Of a stretch of 64,000 bases of DNA, positions 46,204 through 55,764 are shown one piece after another (positions within the stretch are counted from its first letter, which is position 1; each line of letters opens with the position of its first letter). The translations under genes were made by a program, and so were the position numbers. The DNA is from VXPQ01 sp965117025 (lineage in GTDB: Bacteria > Bacteroidota > Rhodothermia > Rhodothermales > VXPQ01): contig OZ220746.1 of assembly GCA_965117025.1 (NCBI GenBank), positions 2,814,571 to 2,878,570 on the forward strand, given 5' to 3'. Under the pieces are notes generated by a model that was not told the DNA's origin, did no database searches, and saw only the letters and a list, made by a program, of their open reading frames with translations.

Positions 46204-48864
46204 GTGACGGAGATGCATAGCGAGGAGAACAAGGGGCGGACACCGCTGATGCGGCAGTATTACGCCATCAAAGCGCAGCATCCGGAAGCGCTGCTTCTCT
46301 TCAGGATGGGGGATTTTTTCGAGACGTTCGACGAAGATGCGAAGCAACTCAGCAAGACGCTTGGAATCGCCCTTACCAAACGCTCCAACGGTAAGGCGTA
46401 CGATGTGCCTCTTGCGGGCTTTCCCCATCATGCGCTGAATACCTATCTGCCGAAACTTGTCGAGGCCGGTTTTCGGGTAGCCGTTTGCGAGCAAACGGAA
46501 GACCCCGGGCAGGCCAAAACGATTGTAAAGCGCGATGTGGTGGAGGTTGTCACCCCTGGCGTCTATTTCGACGACAACCTGCTCGATCCGAAGCAATCCA
46601 ATTATCTGGCGGCGATTTGGTTGGACAGCGAACGTGTCGGGGTTGCCTTTCTTGATGCATCCACCGGCGAATTTTTTATCAGTGAGGGGGATATAGAGGA
46701 ATTATCCGGTCTTGTGCAGACCATCCAGCCTGCAGAGGTACTTGTGGCCCGGGGGCGTCGGGATGAGGTGCCTCGCGGTTCGTTCGTAGTGACGCCGATC
46801 GAGGATTGGGTCTTCGGGTACGATTTTGCTCGCCAAACCCTGCTGAACCATTTTGGTACGCATTCACTGAAGGGCTTCGGAGTCGATGCCTTGCGACTTG
46901 GGACGATTGCCGCCGGCGCCGTGCTGCATTATCTCGGTGAAACGCAGAGGGGCCGGCTCTTGCATGTTCGCAAGATTGTTTCGTACGACAGCGCCAGCCA
47001 TATGACGCTGGATCCGCAAACGAAGCGGAATATGGAATTGGTTGTTCCCCTTCATGAGCAGGGACGGAAGGATACGCTTGTGAGCATTCTTGACCGGACA
47101 CGAACGCCCATGGGAGGGCGGCAGCTTCGGCGATGGCTTGTGCGTCCCTTGCGCGAGGTTGCAGCCATCGAGCGTCGACTCGATGCCGTCGAGGATTTTT
47201 TTCGGTCCCGCCCGCTTCGCACGAAACTGGGTGAGGAACTGGAGCAAATGGGTGATCTGGAACGCCTTGCCGTCCGTATTGCTACAGGCCGGGCTACGCC
47301 GCGGGATATGGTAGCCGTTAAACTGACGCTTCGGCAGCTTCCTGCAATCAAACAGCTCCTTTCTTCAAGAGAAGATTGTACGTGCGACGAGCTTCGGGAA
47401 GCGGGTGCGCAACTTACCGTGCATGCTGATCTGGTCGATTTGATCGATCAGGCTATCGTGGACGATCCGCCTGCCGGGACAGGTGGGGGCGGGCTGATCC
47501 GGGACGGCTACGACGAGGAACTCGACACCTTACGCCGGATTGCCCGCTCGGGCAAGGATTGGCTGGTCGAGATGCAGAAGAAAGAAATCGAACGGACGGG
47601 CATTTCCTCGCTCAAGGTTGGTTTCAACAAGGTCTTTGGATACTACCTCGAGGTGACCAACACGCACAAGGACAAGGTGCCGGACGACTATATCCGCAAA
47701 CAGACCCTGGTGAATGCGGAACGCTACATCGTGCCGGAATTGAAGGAATACGAGGAAAAAATCCTGACTGCCGAGGAACGGATCGATACGATCGAGGCGA
47801 ACCTTTTTGCCGAATTACGGGTGGCTGTCGCCGAATATACGGAAGCCCTGCAACGCAATGCCGCATTGCTGGGTATGGTGGATTGCTATTCGGCCCTGGC
47901 CGATACGGCCGTGCGTTCCGGCTATGTCCGGCCCGAAGTACACGAGGGGTCAACGCTTGAAATCGAAGGGGGGCGGCATCCGGTTGTGGAGCAGGCTTTG
48001 CCCGCCGGCGAGCCTTTCATTCCGAATTCCATCTACCTGGATCCGGACGATGCACAGATTATTCTCATTACCGGCCCCAACATGGCTGGAAAAAGCGTGG
48101 TGCTGCGGCAAACGGGGCTGATTGTGCTCCTTGCCCAGGTCGGTTCGTTCGTTCCGGCGGAATCTGCTCGTATCGGTATTGTGGATCGAATATTCACGAG
48201 AGTCGGGGCTTCCGACAACCTTGCCGAAGGGGAAAGCACGTTCCTGGTCGAGATGAACGAGACCGCAAATATCCTGAACAATGCCACGCCGCGCTCCCTC
48301 ATTTTACTGGACGAAGTGGGGCGCGGCACCAGCACATTCGACGGCTTGTCCATCGCATGGGCACTGGTGGAGTACCTGCATGAGCGCGAAGACGTTGCCG
48401 CTCGCACCTTGTTCGCCACGCACTATCATGAACTGAACGAACTGGCGAATCGATATGATCGTGTGCGCACCGCATGTATCCGGGCGGAAGAGCATGAAGG
48501 CCGCGTGATTTTTTTGCGCAAACTGGCCCCGGAGGGCGCCGATCATTCGTTCGGTATCGAAGTAGCGCGCATGGCCGGGCTTCCCGAACCGGTCATTGTC
48601 CGGGCGCGCCAGATCCTCCAGCGACTGGAAAGCCGGCATACGGGCATGGATACGATGCAGGAAGGGGATATCCGCGCATTCAAACCTTCTCCAAAGGATA
48701 TGCCTATGGCTTCTGCCGAGCAGTTTCAGATGTCTCTTTTTGACAGAAAAACGGATCCCGTAGGGGAAGCGCTCAAGGAGTGTTTGGGAGCATTGGATAC
48801 GGATCGGATGACGCCGCTCGAGGCTTTACAGCAACTCGATGCGCTACGGCGGTTGCTGGATTGA
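46204..48864 (+). CDS. mutS: DNA mismatch repair protein MutS
   Basis: An 886-residue mismatch-recognition ATPase. The mismatch-contacting motif is FRMGDFFETF (most MutS have GDFYE). The connector and core domains follow, and the ATPase has Walker A GPNMAGKSV, the LAEGESTFLVEMNETANIL segment, Walker B LILLDEVGRGTS and ATHYHEL. The C-terminus contains a short beta-clamp-type sequence EQFQMSLFD. The annotated start is GTG 46204; ATG 46213 is three codons inside. It sits 3 bp behind the S46 gene. No mutL is in the window. Confidence 0.97.
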   Translation: MTEMHSEENKGRTPLMRQYYAIKAQHPEALLLFRMGDFFETFDEDAKQLSKTLGIALTKRSNGKAYDVPLAGFPHHALNTYLPKLVEAGFRVAVCEQTEDPGQAKTIVKRDVVEVVTPGVYFDDNLLDPKQSNYLAAIWLDSERVGVAFLDASTGEFFISEGDIEELSGLVQTIQPAEVLVARGRRDEVPRGSFVVTPIEDWVFGYDFARQTLLNHFGTHSLKGFGVDALRLGTIAAGAVLHYLGETQRGRLLHVRKIVSYDSASHMTLDPQTKRNMELVVPLHEQGRKDTLVSILDRTRTPMGGRQLRRWLVRPLREVAAIERRLDAVEDFFRSRPLRTKLGEELEQMGDLERLAVRIATGRATPRDMVAVKLTLRQLPAIKQLLSSREDCTCDELREAGAQLTVHADLVDLIDQAIVDDPPAGTGGGGLIRDGYDEELDTLRRIARSGKDWLVEMQKKEIERTGISSLKVGFNKVFGYYLEVTNTHKDKVPDDYIRKQTLVNAERYIVPELKEYEEKILTAEERIDTIEANLFAELRVAVAEYTEALQRNAALLGMVDCYSALADTAVRSGYVRPEVHEGSTLEIEGGRHPVVEQALPAGEPFIPNSIYLDPDDAQIILITGPNMAGKSVVLRQTGLIVLLAQVGSFVPAESARIGIVDRIFTRVGASDNLAEGESTFLVEMNETANILNNATPRSLILLDEVGRGTSTFDGLSIAWALVEYLHEREDVAARTLFATHYHELNELANRYDRVRTACIRAEEHEGRVIFLRKLAPEGADHSFGIEVARMAGLPEPVIVRARQILQRLESRHTGMDTMQEGDIRAFKPSPKDMPMASAEQFQMSLFDRKTDPVGEALKECLGALDTDRMTPLEALQQLDALRRLLD

Positions 48865-48943
48865 CCGGACAGGGAGCAGCAACAAGAGCGCCTCCCGCTT
48901 GCCCTTTCACAGAAGAGTTTTTACCACAGGAAAAAACGCTCTT

Positions 48944-50242
48944 ATGCGCATACTGGTTGTCGGCGGCGGGGGCCGCGAACACGCTATTGTTCACAGCCTG
49001 TCTCGATCGGGAGGGGTTCATAAAATATTTGCAGCTCCGGGAAATGCCGGCATCCGTGAGCTTGCCTCGATGGTGCCCGTTCGTGCGGATGATATCGAAA
49101 ATCTTGTTCGTTTTGCGCGCACTGAGCAGATCGATCTGACGGTTGTGGGGCCTGAACAGCCGCTGGTGCTGGGCATTGTGGATCGGTTTGAGCAAGAAGG
49201 ACTGGCGATTATGGGACCGAGTGCGGCAGCAGCTCGTCTTGAGGGGTCGAAAGCATTCGCCAAGGCGTTTATGCAGCGACATGATATTCCCACGGCGCGT
49301 CATCGGACATTCGGAGCAGACGATTATGATGAAGCGGCGGCCCATGTGAAGGCATGTGGCGCTCCGATTGTGGTAAAAGCGAGTGGCCTGGCGGCCGGCA
49401 AGGGGGCTGTGGTATGCGCTACCGTGGAGGAGGCGCTCGAAACGCTTTCGTTTATGTTACGCGAGCGGGCGTTCGGCGCGGCGGGGGAAGAAGTCGTGAT
49501 CGAGGAATATATGACCGGGGAGGAAGCCAGCGTATTCGCCTTATCGGATGGGAAGGAATACGTGTTGCTGGCGCCGGCGCAGGATCACAAGCGAATCGGC
49601 GAAGGGGATGCGGGGCCGAATACCGGCGGGATGGGGGCCTATGCACCTGTTTCTATCGTAACGGACGACGTTTTGCGCATCGTGTGCGATCGGGTCGTTG
49701 CACCGACCTTGCACGGTATGGCGGGGGAAGGGTATCCGTACCGGGGCGTACTGTACTGCGGGCTGATGATTACGGAAGAGGGGCCCAAAGTGGTGGAATA
49801 CAATTGCCGCTTTGGGGACCCCGAGGCCCAGGTGATCCTCCCTCTTCTTGCCGACGATGCCCTGGATCTGTTTGATGCGACGGCCCGCGGGGCGCTCGGT
49901 GGTTCGGCATTGTCCATGCGGGGCGGTGCGGCGGCGTGCGTCGTGCTGGCATCCGGCGGGTATCCGGGAAGCTACGAAACGGGGTTTTCAATCGGGGGAT
50001 TGGAACGGGCGGCGGCACACCGTGATGTCATGGTGTTTCATGCCGGCACCGCACCGGGCGGGCAGCAGGATAGCGGTCGAAGCGGGACTGTTACATCCGG
50101 CGGGCGTGTGCTCGGCGTGACCGGGCTTGGCCGGGACCTCCGGGAAGCGCTGGATCGTGCTTACGAAGCCGTGGGGCATATTTCTTTCGAACACATGCAG
50201 TTTCGGCGGGATATCGGGAAAAAAGGGCTGCGTCCGTCATGA
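48944..50242 (+). CDS. purD: Phosphoribosylamine-glycine ligase
   Basis: A 432-residue ATP-grasp enzyme for the second step of purine synthesis (phosphoribosylamine + glycine + ATP to GAR). N-terminal MRILVVGGGGREHAIVHSL, the ATP-grasp motif IVVKASGLAAGKGAVV, GEEASVFALSDGKEYVLLAPAQDHKRIGEGDAGPNTGGMGAYAP and the metal site VVEYNCRFGDPEAQVILPLL are all present. ATG 48944 is the family start. Its stop overlaps the start of the beta-propeller gene by four bases. Confidence 0.97.
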   Translation: MRILVVGGGGREHAIVHSLSRSGGVHKIFAAPGNAGIRELASMVPVRADDIENLVRFARTEQIDLTVVGPEQPLVLGIVDRFEQEGLAIMGPSAAAARLEGSKAFAKAFMQRHDIPTARHRTFGADDYDEAAAHVKACGAPIVVKASGLAAGKGAVVCATVEEALETLSFMLRERAFGAAGEEVVIEEYMTGEEASVFALSDGKEYVLLAPAQDHKRIGEGDAGPNTGGMGAYAPVSIVTDDVLRIVCDRVVAPTLHGMAGEGYPYRGVLYCGLMITEEGPKVVEYNCRFGDPEAQVILPLLADDALDLFDATARGALGGSALSMRGGAAACVVLASGGYPGSYETGFSIGGLERAAAHRDVMVFHAGTAPGGQQDSGRSGTVTSGGRVLGVTGLGRDLREALDRAYEAVGHISFEHMQFRRDIGKKGLRPS

Positions 50243-51162
50243 TGCGTCCGGTTGCTATGGTGTTTGGGGTGTTGGGCGTGCTCGTTGCGGGCGCCGGTCA
50301 GTCCATTGCTCAGCCGGTGGATACGCTCCAGGCAATACCCCTTTCGGGGGCGGATTTTGTGGATGCCCGCGCTATCGGTGTGGATCCTTTCGGGGTCATC
50401 TATGTGGCTGACGCAGGCCGTGATGTCGTATATACGATGAACGAACACGGAGAGCGTCTGGCGGTGCTTGGCGGGCCCGGATCGCAAGAAGGGGCATTTG
50501 ACGACCCTGTGGACGTCGATCCGACCAATGGCCTGGTGCTCTATGTGGCGGACGCCGGCAATCGGCGTATTCAAATCTTCTCGCGCTCCGGAGCATATCT
50601 TGGCGCAGTCCCGCTGATGCGAACCGGCGAGGAGGTTTCAGCCCGTGTAACCTATCGGAGACAGGACGAGGCAGTCGCCGACTATTCCTCCGGTATTCCC
50701 GCAGCTGTGGCTACCTCTTCGGCGAATGAAATTTTTGCGGTGGACATGGACCGGGGAGTGGTCCGAAAATGGGATCAGGATCGCCGTCCCGCAGGGGTAA
50801 TCGGGGGTATTGGCGCCGGAAGGGGCGTGCTTGTCGAACCGGTGGATATTGCGATTGGCGCCGACCGGTTGTTGTACGTGGCTGATCGCAGTGCGGAATC
50901 CCTGATGGTTTATGACCAGTACGGAACGTTTGTGCGTACGATCGGTGCCGGGCTTGCGGAGCTTCGCGCTGTCGTTGTGGATGGCGGTAGGGTGTATGCC
51001 GTGCTTGCGCACAGTCTGGTGGTATATGATGAGACCGGGCGCTTTGCGCGCCGCCTTGAGATTGGTATAGACACTCACATCGTGGACGTCGCTGCAGGAA
51101 CGGATGGGACCCTGTACGTTCTGGGAGTGCGGCGCATGTACCTGCTTGCTCCTGCGGAATGA
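50239..51162 (+). CDS. NHL-type beta-propeller, exported
   Basis: A 307-residue secreted protein with signal peptide (MVFGVLGVLVAGAGQSIAQ) and repeated NHL-like blades (GVDPFGVIYVADAGRDVVYTMN, DVDPTNGLVLYVADAGNRRIQIFS, AIGADRLLYVADRSAESLMVYD), about six in all. Such propellers bind proteins or glycans. It overlaps purD by 4 bp and the giant outer-membrane protein gene by 4 bp, which implies coupled translation and a likely partnership with the latter. Confidence 0.8.
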   Translation: MMRPVAMVFGVLGVLVAGAGQSIAQPVDTLQAIPLSGADFVDARAIGVDPFGVIYVADAGRDVVYTMNEHGERLAVLGGPGSQEGAFDDPVDVDPTNGLVLYVADAGNRRIQIFSRSGAYLGAVPLMRTGEEVSARVTYRRQDEAVADYSSGIPAAVATSSANEIFAVDMDRGVVRKWDQDRRPAGVIGGIGAGRGVLVEPVDIAIGADRLLYVADRSAESLMVYDQYGTFVRTIGAGLAELRAVVVDGGRVYAVLAHSLVVYDETGRFARRLEIGIDTHIVDVAAGTDGTLYVLGVRRMYLLAPAE

Positions 51163-54100
51163 TTGCTCGACTCGTTGCGACGGGTATAGCGCTGACATTT
51201 TTTGCGGCGCAGGGGCGTGCGCAGGAAGCAGCGCCTGCCCCGGATACATTCCGGCGTGACACGCTGAATGTATCGGCGGCTCAGCCGTTTCAACTGGTCC
51301 CCATCGTACTTCCGGGATCGGAGCGCGTGCTGGCCGATGGCGTAGCGCTCGATACGACGCACTACCGGCTCGACTATCGCTATGCCCGTCTTCGGGTGGA
51401 CGATGTATCGGGAATAGAAGAACTTGTGGTCGAATACCGGGCGTTGCCGTTTCGTTTTCGGGATTTGTATCGTCGCCATGAGTTGGCCGAAGAGGGGGCC
51501 GAGGAGCAGGCAGAAGGGGTTCCGTCCGGCGCCGGGGAAGAACCTCTCCGGTTGCTTCCTGCTACATCCGCCTTGCAACACAATGGATCGATCACCCGGG
51601 GCATGCTCGTCGGCAACAACCGGGACGTAACGCTTGAGTCGGGGCTTCGCATGCAGCTTTCCGGTCCTCTGTCCGACCAGGTTCATGTGCAGGCTGTGCT
51701 TACCGACGAGAATACGCCGATTCTTCCGGAAGGCACCACACAGCGTATCGAGGAATTCGACCGTGTGTTTATCGGCCTGGATGTGCCCCATGCACGGGCG
51801 GAATTAGGCGACTTCGATCTCAGGTTCGCCTCCGGCGAATTCAGCACGTTTTCCAGAAGGTTGCAGGGAGCCTCCGTGATGGCCTCGCTGCCCGACGGGA
51901 GCAGGATCGGGGGACGGGTCAAGGCGTCGGGGGCTGTGACCCGGGGACTGTTCCGGTCGCAGGAGATAGAACCGCTCGATGGCGTACAGGGCCCCTACCG
52001 GCTTGAAGGGGCGGAGGGCGAACGATTTGTACTCATCGTGCCCGGTTCCGAAACCGTGTTCGTGGATGGGCAGCGCGTCGTTCGAGGCGAGACGAACGAT
52101 TATGTCATCGACTACGCCACCGCAGAAATTTCCTTTACGCAGAATCTCATTGTCACGGCGGACAAGCGCATAAAAGTCGAATTTCAGTATTCGACCAGCC
52201 GGTTCACCCGGACGCTTGCCGGGGTTGAGATGGATATGCATTTCCTTCAGCATCCCGAAACGGCGAATCGGGGCATGTCCGGTCGATTCGGGATTTCGGT
52301 GATCCGGGAAGCGGACAGCCGGGATTTCAGCGAGGAGTTCGGATTCGGCGCGGAGGATTCTCTGGCGCTTGCGCGTGCGGGCGACGGAATGGCTGTTGCC
52401 GGAGCGGCCCAGCGCGTCGAGTTCGATCCGGAAGCGCCGTACGTTCAGTACCGCCGGGAGATTCGGCCTGGAAGCGATACGGTATATGTGGCGCTTGATC
52501 GGGCGCCTCTTTCTTCCGAAGCCGTGTTTCGCGTGCGATTCACGCATGTGGGCGAAGGGCTCGGCAGTTACGAGCGCACGGGCCGGGCCGTCAACGGCAT
52601 TCTGTACGAGTATCGTGGGCCTGGCAGGGGAAGTTACCTTCCGGTGCGCCTTCTTCCCAGGCCGGAAATGCACCGCATGATCGATATGCGGGGCGCTTTC
52701 TCGCCCGTACCCGCTTTCGAAGTGTTCGGCGAGTGGGGCCGCAGCCTGAATGACAAGAACCGTTTGTCCACGCTGGACTCCTCTGATGACATCGGGGACG
52801 CCGTGCTTGCCGGCGTACGCCTGAAGCCGTCTTCTCTCGGCGGCATCCGGCTGTCGGGAGAAATACGCCGCAGGCATGTGGCCTCCGAATTCGCTTCGTT
52901 CGACCGTATTCGCCCGGTTGAATTCGCGCGCCGGTGGAACATAACGTCCCGGCGTAATCTCAGCGTCGGCAGTCTGTCTGTGGATGAGACGATCGATGAA
53001 GGCAATCTGCGATTCGATTTTCTCGAGGATTCGAATATGCGGGGCGAATTGGGACGGATTGCATTGGGGGATGGGTTCGAGGCGGATCGCCTCGCGGCCT
53101 ATGTGGCAGTGCATGAAGGCGGTTTGCCCCGTCTTGATTACGAGGCAGAGACGATTACCGCCAACGATTCGGCAGCGGACGAACGAGGCCGGTGGTTCCG
53201 GCAATCAGGTTCTGTGGAGTATCCGTTTGGCGGTGGGCGGCTGTCGCCGCGCATCGAATTCGAGCACGAAGACAGGATGCAGGAGGCGATCGGCGCGGAC
53301 AGTCTGATGCGTCCGTCGTTTCGGTTTCTGGAAGTACGCCCGGGTCTGGCCTGGAAAGACGGTGCTTTTGGCATGGCGACTTTTGTCGAACGCCGTGTGG
53401 AGGACGACTGGATCGCGGGCAGTGTGGAGCCGGCTGCTGCTTCATGGACCGGACGTACGACGTTCGAGTGGCGGCCTTCTTCCGTGCTGGATGCAGAAGG
53501 CAGTGTCGGTTTTCGCACGCGACGGTTCACCGAACGCTTCCGCATGGAACAGAACAGGGAGGATGCCGAGTCTGTCCTGTTGAAACTCAGCGGGGTGTGG
53601 CGTCCGTTTTCCCGGGCTGTCCAGGCGAATGTGTTGTACGATGGAATGACGGAGCGCTCCCCTGTTTTACAGGAGATATACATACGCACCGGTCCCGAGA
53701 TCGGGCAATTCGTTTGGGAGGATGGAAACGAGGACGGTCTTGTGCAGATCGATGAACTGCTTCCGGAGCGGTTGCCGAATGAGGGTTCCTACGTGCGAAC
53801 CTACATTCCCTCGGATACGCTTGTATCCGTGGTGAGCGTCCGGAGCCGTATACGCCTGGAACTGGATCCGCAGCGTGTGTGGGGCCGTTCGGACAGCCGC
53901 TGGAAACGAAGGTTGTCGCATGTCGCGGCACGGACCGTGATCGAAGTGCAGGAGAAAACGAGAGATCCGAACACGACCTCCATATACCTGCTGGATCTGA
54001 GCCGATTCCGGAATGCCGACCACACAATGAACGGACGGTTGCGGTTGGGGCAGGACATTTTTTTGTTTCGATCCAGTCCGGATTACGGATTGGACCTTTC

Positions 54101-54674
54101 CTTAAACCGGCTTCGCAGCCTGAGTGAGCTTGCGGCCGGGCAGGAGGAGCGGTTTGTGAACGGCTGGCGCGTGGAAGGGCGCTGGCGTCTGGCGCCCAAC
54201 TGGGGGTTGCGGGCCGTGGCTGCCGGCGAGCAGGATCGTCTTGCGAGCGATGCTTTTGCTTCGCGCCGCTATGACGTGTCCGGATTCCGCCTGGAGCCGG
54301 AAGTTTCCTATGCGATTTCAGACCGGGTACAGGTGGCTGTTTCTTCTTCGTACGGACGAAAAAAGGACGATTTCGGCGCGCGCAGCGCGCAAGTCCTTAA
54401 AGCCCCGGTGGAACTCCGGTATACGATTCCACGAAAACTGCAGACCACCTTGCGCGCAGAAGTTGCTCGTGTGCGGCTCGATGGCGAGGCGCTTGGTCTG
54501 GCCCGGTTTGAATTAACGGACGGCAGGGGACCCGGCTGGTCGAGTTTGTGGTCTTTCCGTGCCCGGTACACCGTGAACGAGTACCTCCGGGCAACTTTTT
54601 CGTACGATGGGCGCGCACCTGCCGCTGCGCCGGTCATTCACACGATGCAACTCCAGTTGAGCGCATTGTTCTGA
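51159..54674 (+). CDS. Large outer-membrane protein with SprA-like repeats, unknown function
   Basis: An 1171-residue exported protein (signal peptide ends AQGRAQ-EA). Two copies of a motif of the form PGSExVxxDGxxxxxxxYxxDY...I occur near residues 50-90 and 285-325 (for example PGSETVFVDGQRVVRGETND). These are reminiscent of repeats in the type IX translocon SprA and related Bacteroidota surface proteins. Residues after about 480 alternate in the manner of barrel strands up to the end (HTMQLQLSALF). It is half the length of SprA, so it is not that protein. It is coupled to the beta-propeller gene by a 4-bp overlap. Function not assigned. Confidence 0.7.
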   Translation: MIARLVATGIALTFFAAQGRAQEAAPAPDTFRRDTLNVSAAQPFQLVPIVLPGSERVLADGVALDTTHYRLDYRYARLRVDDVSGIEELVVEYRALPFRFRDLYRRHELAEEGAEEQAEGVPSGAGEEPLRLLPATSALQHNGSITRGMLVGNNRDVTLESGLRMQLSGPLSDQVHVQAVLTDENTPILPEGTTQRIEEFDRVFIGLDVPHARAELGDFDLRFASGEFSTFSRRLQGASVMASLPDGSRIGGRVKASGAVTRGLFRSQEIEPLDGVQGPYRLEGAEGERFVLIVPGSETVFVDGQRVVRGETNDYVIDYATAEISFTQNLIVTADKRIKVEFQYSTSRFTRTLAGVEMDMHFLQHPETANRGMSGRFGISVIREADSRDFSEEFGFGAEDSLALARAGDGMAVAGAAQRVEFDPEAPYVQYRREIRPGSDTVYVALDRAPLSSEAVFRVRFTHVGEGLGSYERTGRAVNGILYEYRGPGRGSYLPVRLLPRPEMHRMIDMRGAFSPVPAFEVFGEWGRSLNDKNRLSTLDSSDDIGDAVLAGVRLKPSSLGGIRLSGEIRRRHVASEFASFDRIRPVEFARRWNITSRRNLSVGSLSVDETIDEGNLRFDFLEDSNMRGELGRIALGDGFEADRLAAYVAVHEGGLPRLDYEAETITANDSAADERGRWFRQSGSVEYPFGGGRLSPRIEFEHEDRMQEAIGADSLMRPSFRFLEVRPGLAWKDGAFGMATFVERRVEDDWIAGSVEPAAASWTGRTTFEWRPSSVLDAEGSVGFRTRRFTERFRMEQNREDAESVLLKLSGVWRPFSRAVQANVLYDGMTERSPVLQEIYIRTGPEIGQFVWEDGNEDGLVQIDELLPERLPNEGSYVRTYIPSDTLVSVVSVRSRIRLELDPQRVWGRSDSRWKRRLSHVAARTVIEVQEKTRDPNTTSIYLLDLSRFRNADHTMNGRLRLGQDIFLFRSSPDYGLDLSLNRLRSLSELAAGQEERFVNGWRVEGRWRLAPNWGLRAVAAGEQDRLASDAFASRRYDVSGFRLEPEVSYAISDRVQVAVSSSYGRKKDDFGARSAQVLKAPVELRYTIPRKLQTTLRAEVARVRLDGEALGLARFELTDGRGPGWSSLWSFRARYTVNEYLRATFSYDGRAPAAAPVIHTMQLQLSALF

Positions 54675-54736
54675 GGGTTTTTATCGGGGTGCCGGGACAA
54701 GTCGCGTTCTCGACCATACACCGTTTTGGGTAAAAA

Positions 54737-54797
54737 CTACTCCGAAATGGAGTAGAAATTACTCCAAAAAGGAGTAAAAATTACTCAAAAGGGGTAA
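54737..54797. repeat. Three tandem short hairpins with 22-bp period
   Basis: Hairpin 1 CTACTCC-gaaat-GGAGTAG (54737-54755), hairpin 2 TTACTCC-aaaaa-GGAGTAA (54759-54777), hairpin 3 an imperfect TTACTC...GGTAA (54781-54797), then another GGGGTA. Stems are 6-7 bp with 4-5 nt A-rich loops. It lies 63 bp after the giant outer-membrane protein stop. Operator array or transcript-end structure are both possible. Confidence 0.65.
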
Positions 54798-55130
54798 AAA
54801 GGGGTATTGGAGCCTGCGAGTTCCGCCAACGCGTTGCCGCCGTGCACGGCAGTTCGCCTCGGACGAAGGACTGTGGGCTCTGTGTGTTCGTCTTGACATG
54901 GGTTTCATCGGGTTGGTCGGCTGGAAACAAAGTCGCAATACCACACCTTAAGCTCCGCGAAAATCTGTCCGGTCAAACCGAACCGTCTCCCACATTCTTC
55001 CTGGTTCCACGCATGAATTACCGGATGGCGTGCGGTATATTATAGAGCATGGTCAAAAAGAACTGTAAGAAAGTTTCAACGTAATCTTAGAAAGAGTGGA
55101 GACATATATCGACCAATCAAATTTGACCAA

Positions 55131-55373
55131 GTGAAGGCAGTAAAAACAATACCGGAAACGATAACAGTGGAAGCGTGGAGATGCACGGCGAAAGGGTGGG
55201 AGGAAGTGGGGAAAGCGTATGAGGAAGCGGCGAAAGCGCGGGAGGAAGCGGCGAAAGCGCGGGAACGAGGGGGGGAGACGCAGGACCCTGTAGTGCAGCG
55301 CGTGGCGGCAAAATACCGAGCGGAGAAGGTGAAAGCGTGGATGGAAGCGGCGGAGCCGTTCACTACGGAATAA
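55131..55373 (+). CDS. Possible short Ala/Glu/Lys-rich helical protein
   Basis: An 80-codon GTG-start frame with two perfect EEAAKAR heptads and a degenerate EEVGKAY before them (residues 24-44), which predicts a charged amphipathic helix. The heptads are encoded by a 21-bp DNA tandem repeat (55200-55262). There is no clear ribosome-binding site and no family. The reverse strand is also open, so the coding status is uncertain. Confidence 0.35.
   Translation: MKAVKTIPETITVEAWRCTAKGWEEVGKAYEEAAKAREEAAKARERGGETQDPVVQRVAAKYRAEKVKAWMEAAEPFTTE
55200..55262 (+). repeat. 21-bp tandem repeat, three units
   Basis: Units 55221-55241 and 55242-55262 are identical (GAGGAAGCGGCGAAAGCGCG plus G). Unit 55200-55220 differs at five positions. 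The period of 21 bp keeps a reading frame. Confidence 0.8.
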
Positions 55374-55511
55374 TCACAGGCAAGCGTACACGCTCCAGAA
55401 CGTCCGTACTATGTCATAAGGCAAGGAACAGGGGTACACGCTCCACGGCTTACTTGCTTAAAAATTTCTCCCTTGTATATCCAGCCTTATCGGTCAATCA
55501 TTTTGTTTTTT

Positions 55512-55540
55512 CATAAGTATATATAATTAAAGTACTTATG
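55512..55540. promoter_or_regulatory. Inverted repeat CATAAGTA / TACTTATG
   Basis: CATAAGTA (55512-55519) and TACTTATG (55533-55540) are exact inverse complements 13 bp apart, separated by TATATAATTAAAG. The right arm contains an ATG that opens a 66-codon AT-rich frame (55538-55738) of low coding quality. A repressor site over an AT-rich promoter is plausible. Confidence 0.4.
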
Positions 55541-55764
55541 GCAAAATCCGGTTCGGTTGACAGTTTTTCCTCCCTGTATCATATCTACACAATCACGCGC
55601 ATTTATCGAACCTTACTCCGTAAATCGGGTATGAAAAGTAGATCGAAAAAGCAACATAGGAAAGAGGACCGGGAAATTTATCAAGGAAATTCACCCCCTT
55701 TTCGTTATAAAAACAATCGCATCATATTGTCAGCCTAAAAATCTTTTTCAGCATATTACGGGCT

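Larger units (their letters stand above)
54675..55764. other. Gene-poor, repeat-rich, AT-rich interval
   Basis: 1.09 kb without a confidently assigned gene. It holds three tandem hairpins (54737-54797), a 21-bp tandem repeat in a short frame (55200-55262), an AT-rich tract from about 55460 on, and an 8-bp inverted repeat (55512-55540). The last 350 bp are clearly richer in AT than the rest of the window, which suggests a foreign origin or a promoter-dense region. Confidence 0.6.

Noticed and set aside
51804..53204. 466-codon minus-strand frame inside the giant outer-membrane protein
   Set aside because: Basic, His/Arg-rich shadow frame; the plus frame has a signal peptide and barrel-like pattern throughout.
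54737..54797. CRISPR-like array
   Set aside because: Units are 22 bp, each itself a palindrome, with no unique spacers and no cas genes in the window.
54842..55045. 67-codon plus-strand frame after the giant outer-membrane protein
   Set aside because: No coding pattern, no ribosome-binding site, and overlapping open frames on the other strand.
55538..55738. 66-codon AT-rich frame before murA
   Set aside because: Start codon lies within an inverted repeat, no family, and composition mirrors the AT-rich background; not listed as a gene.
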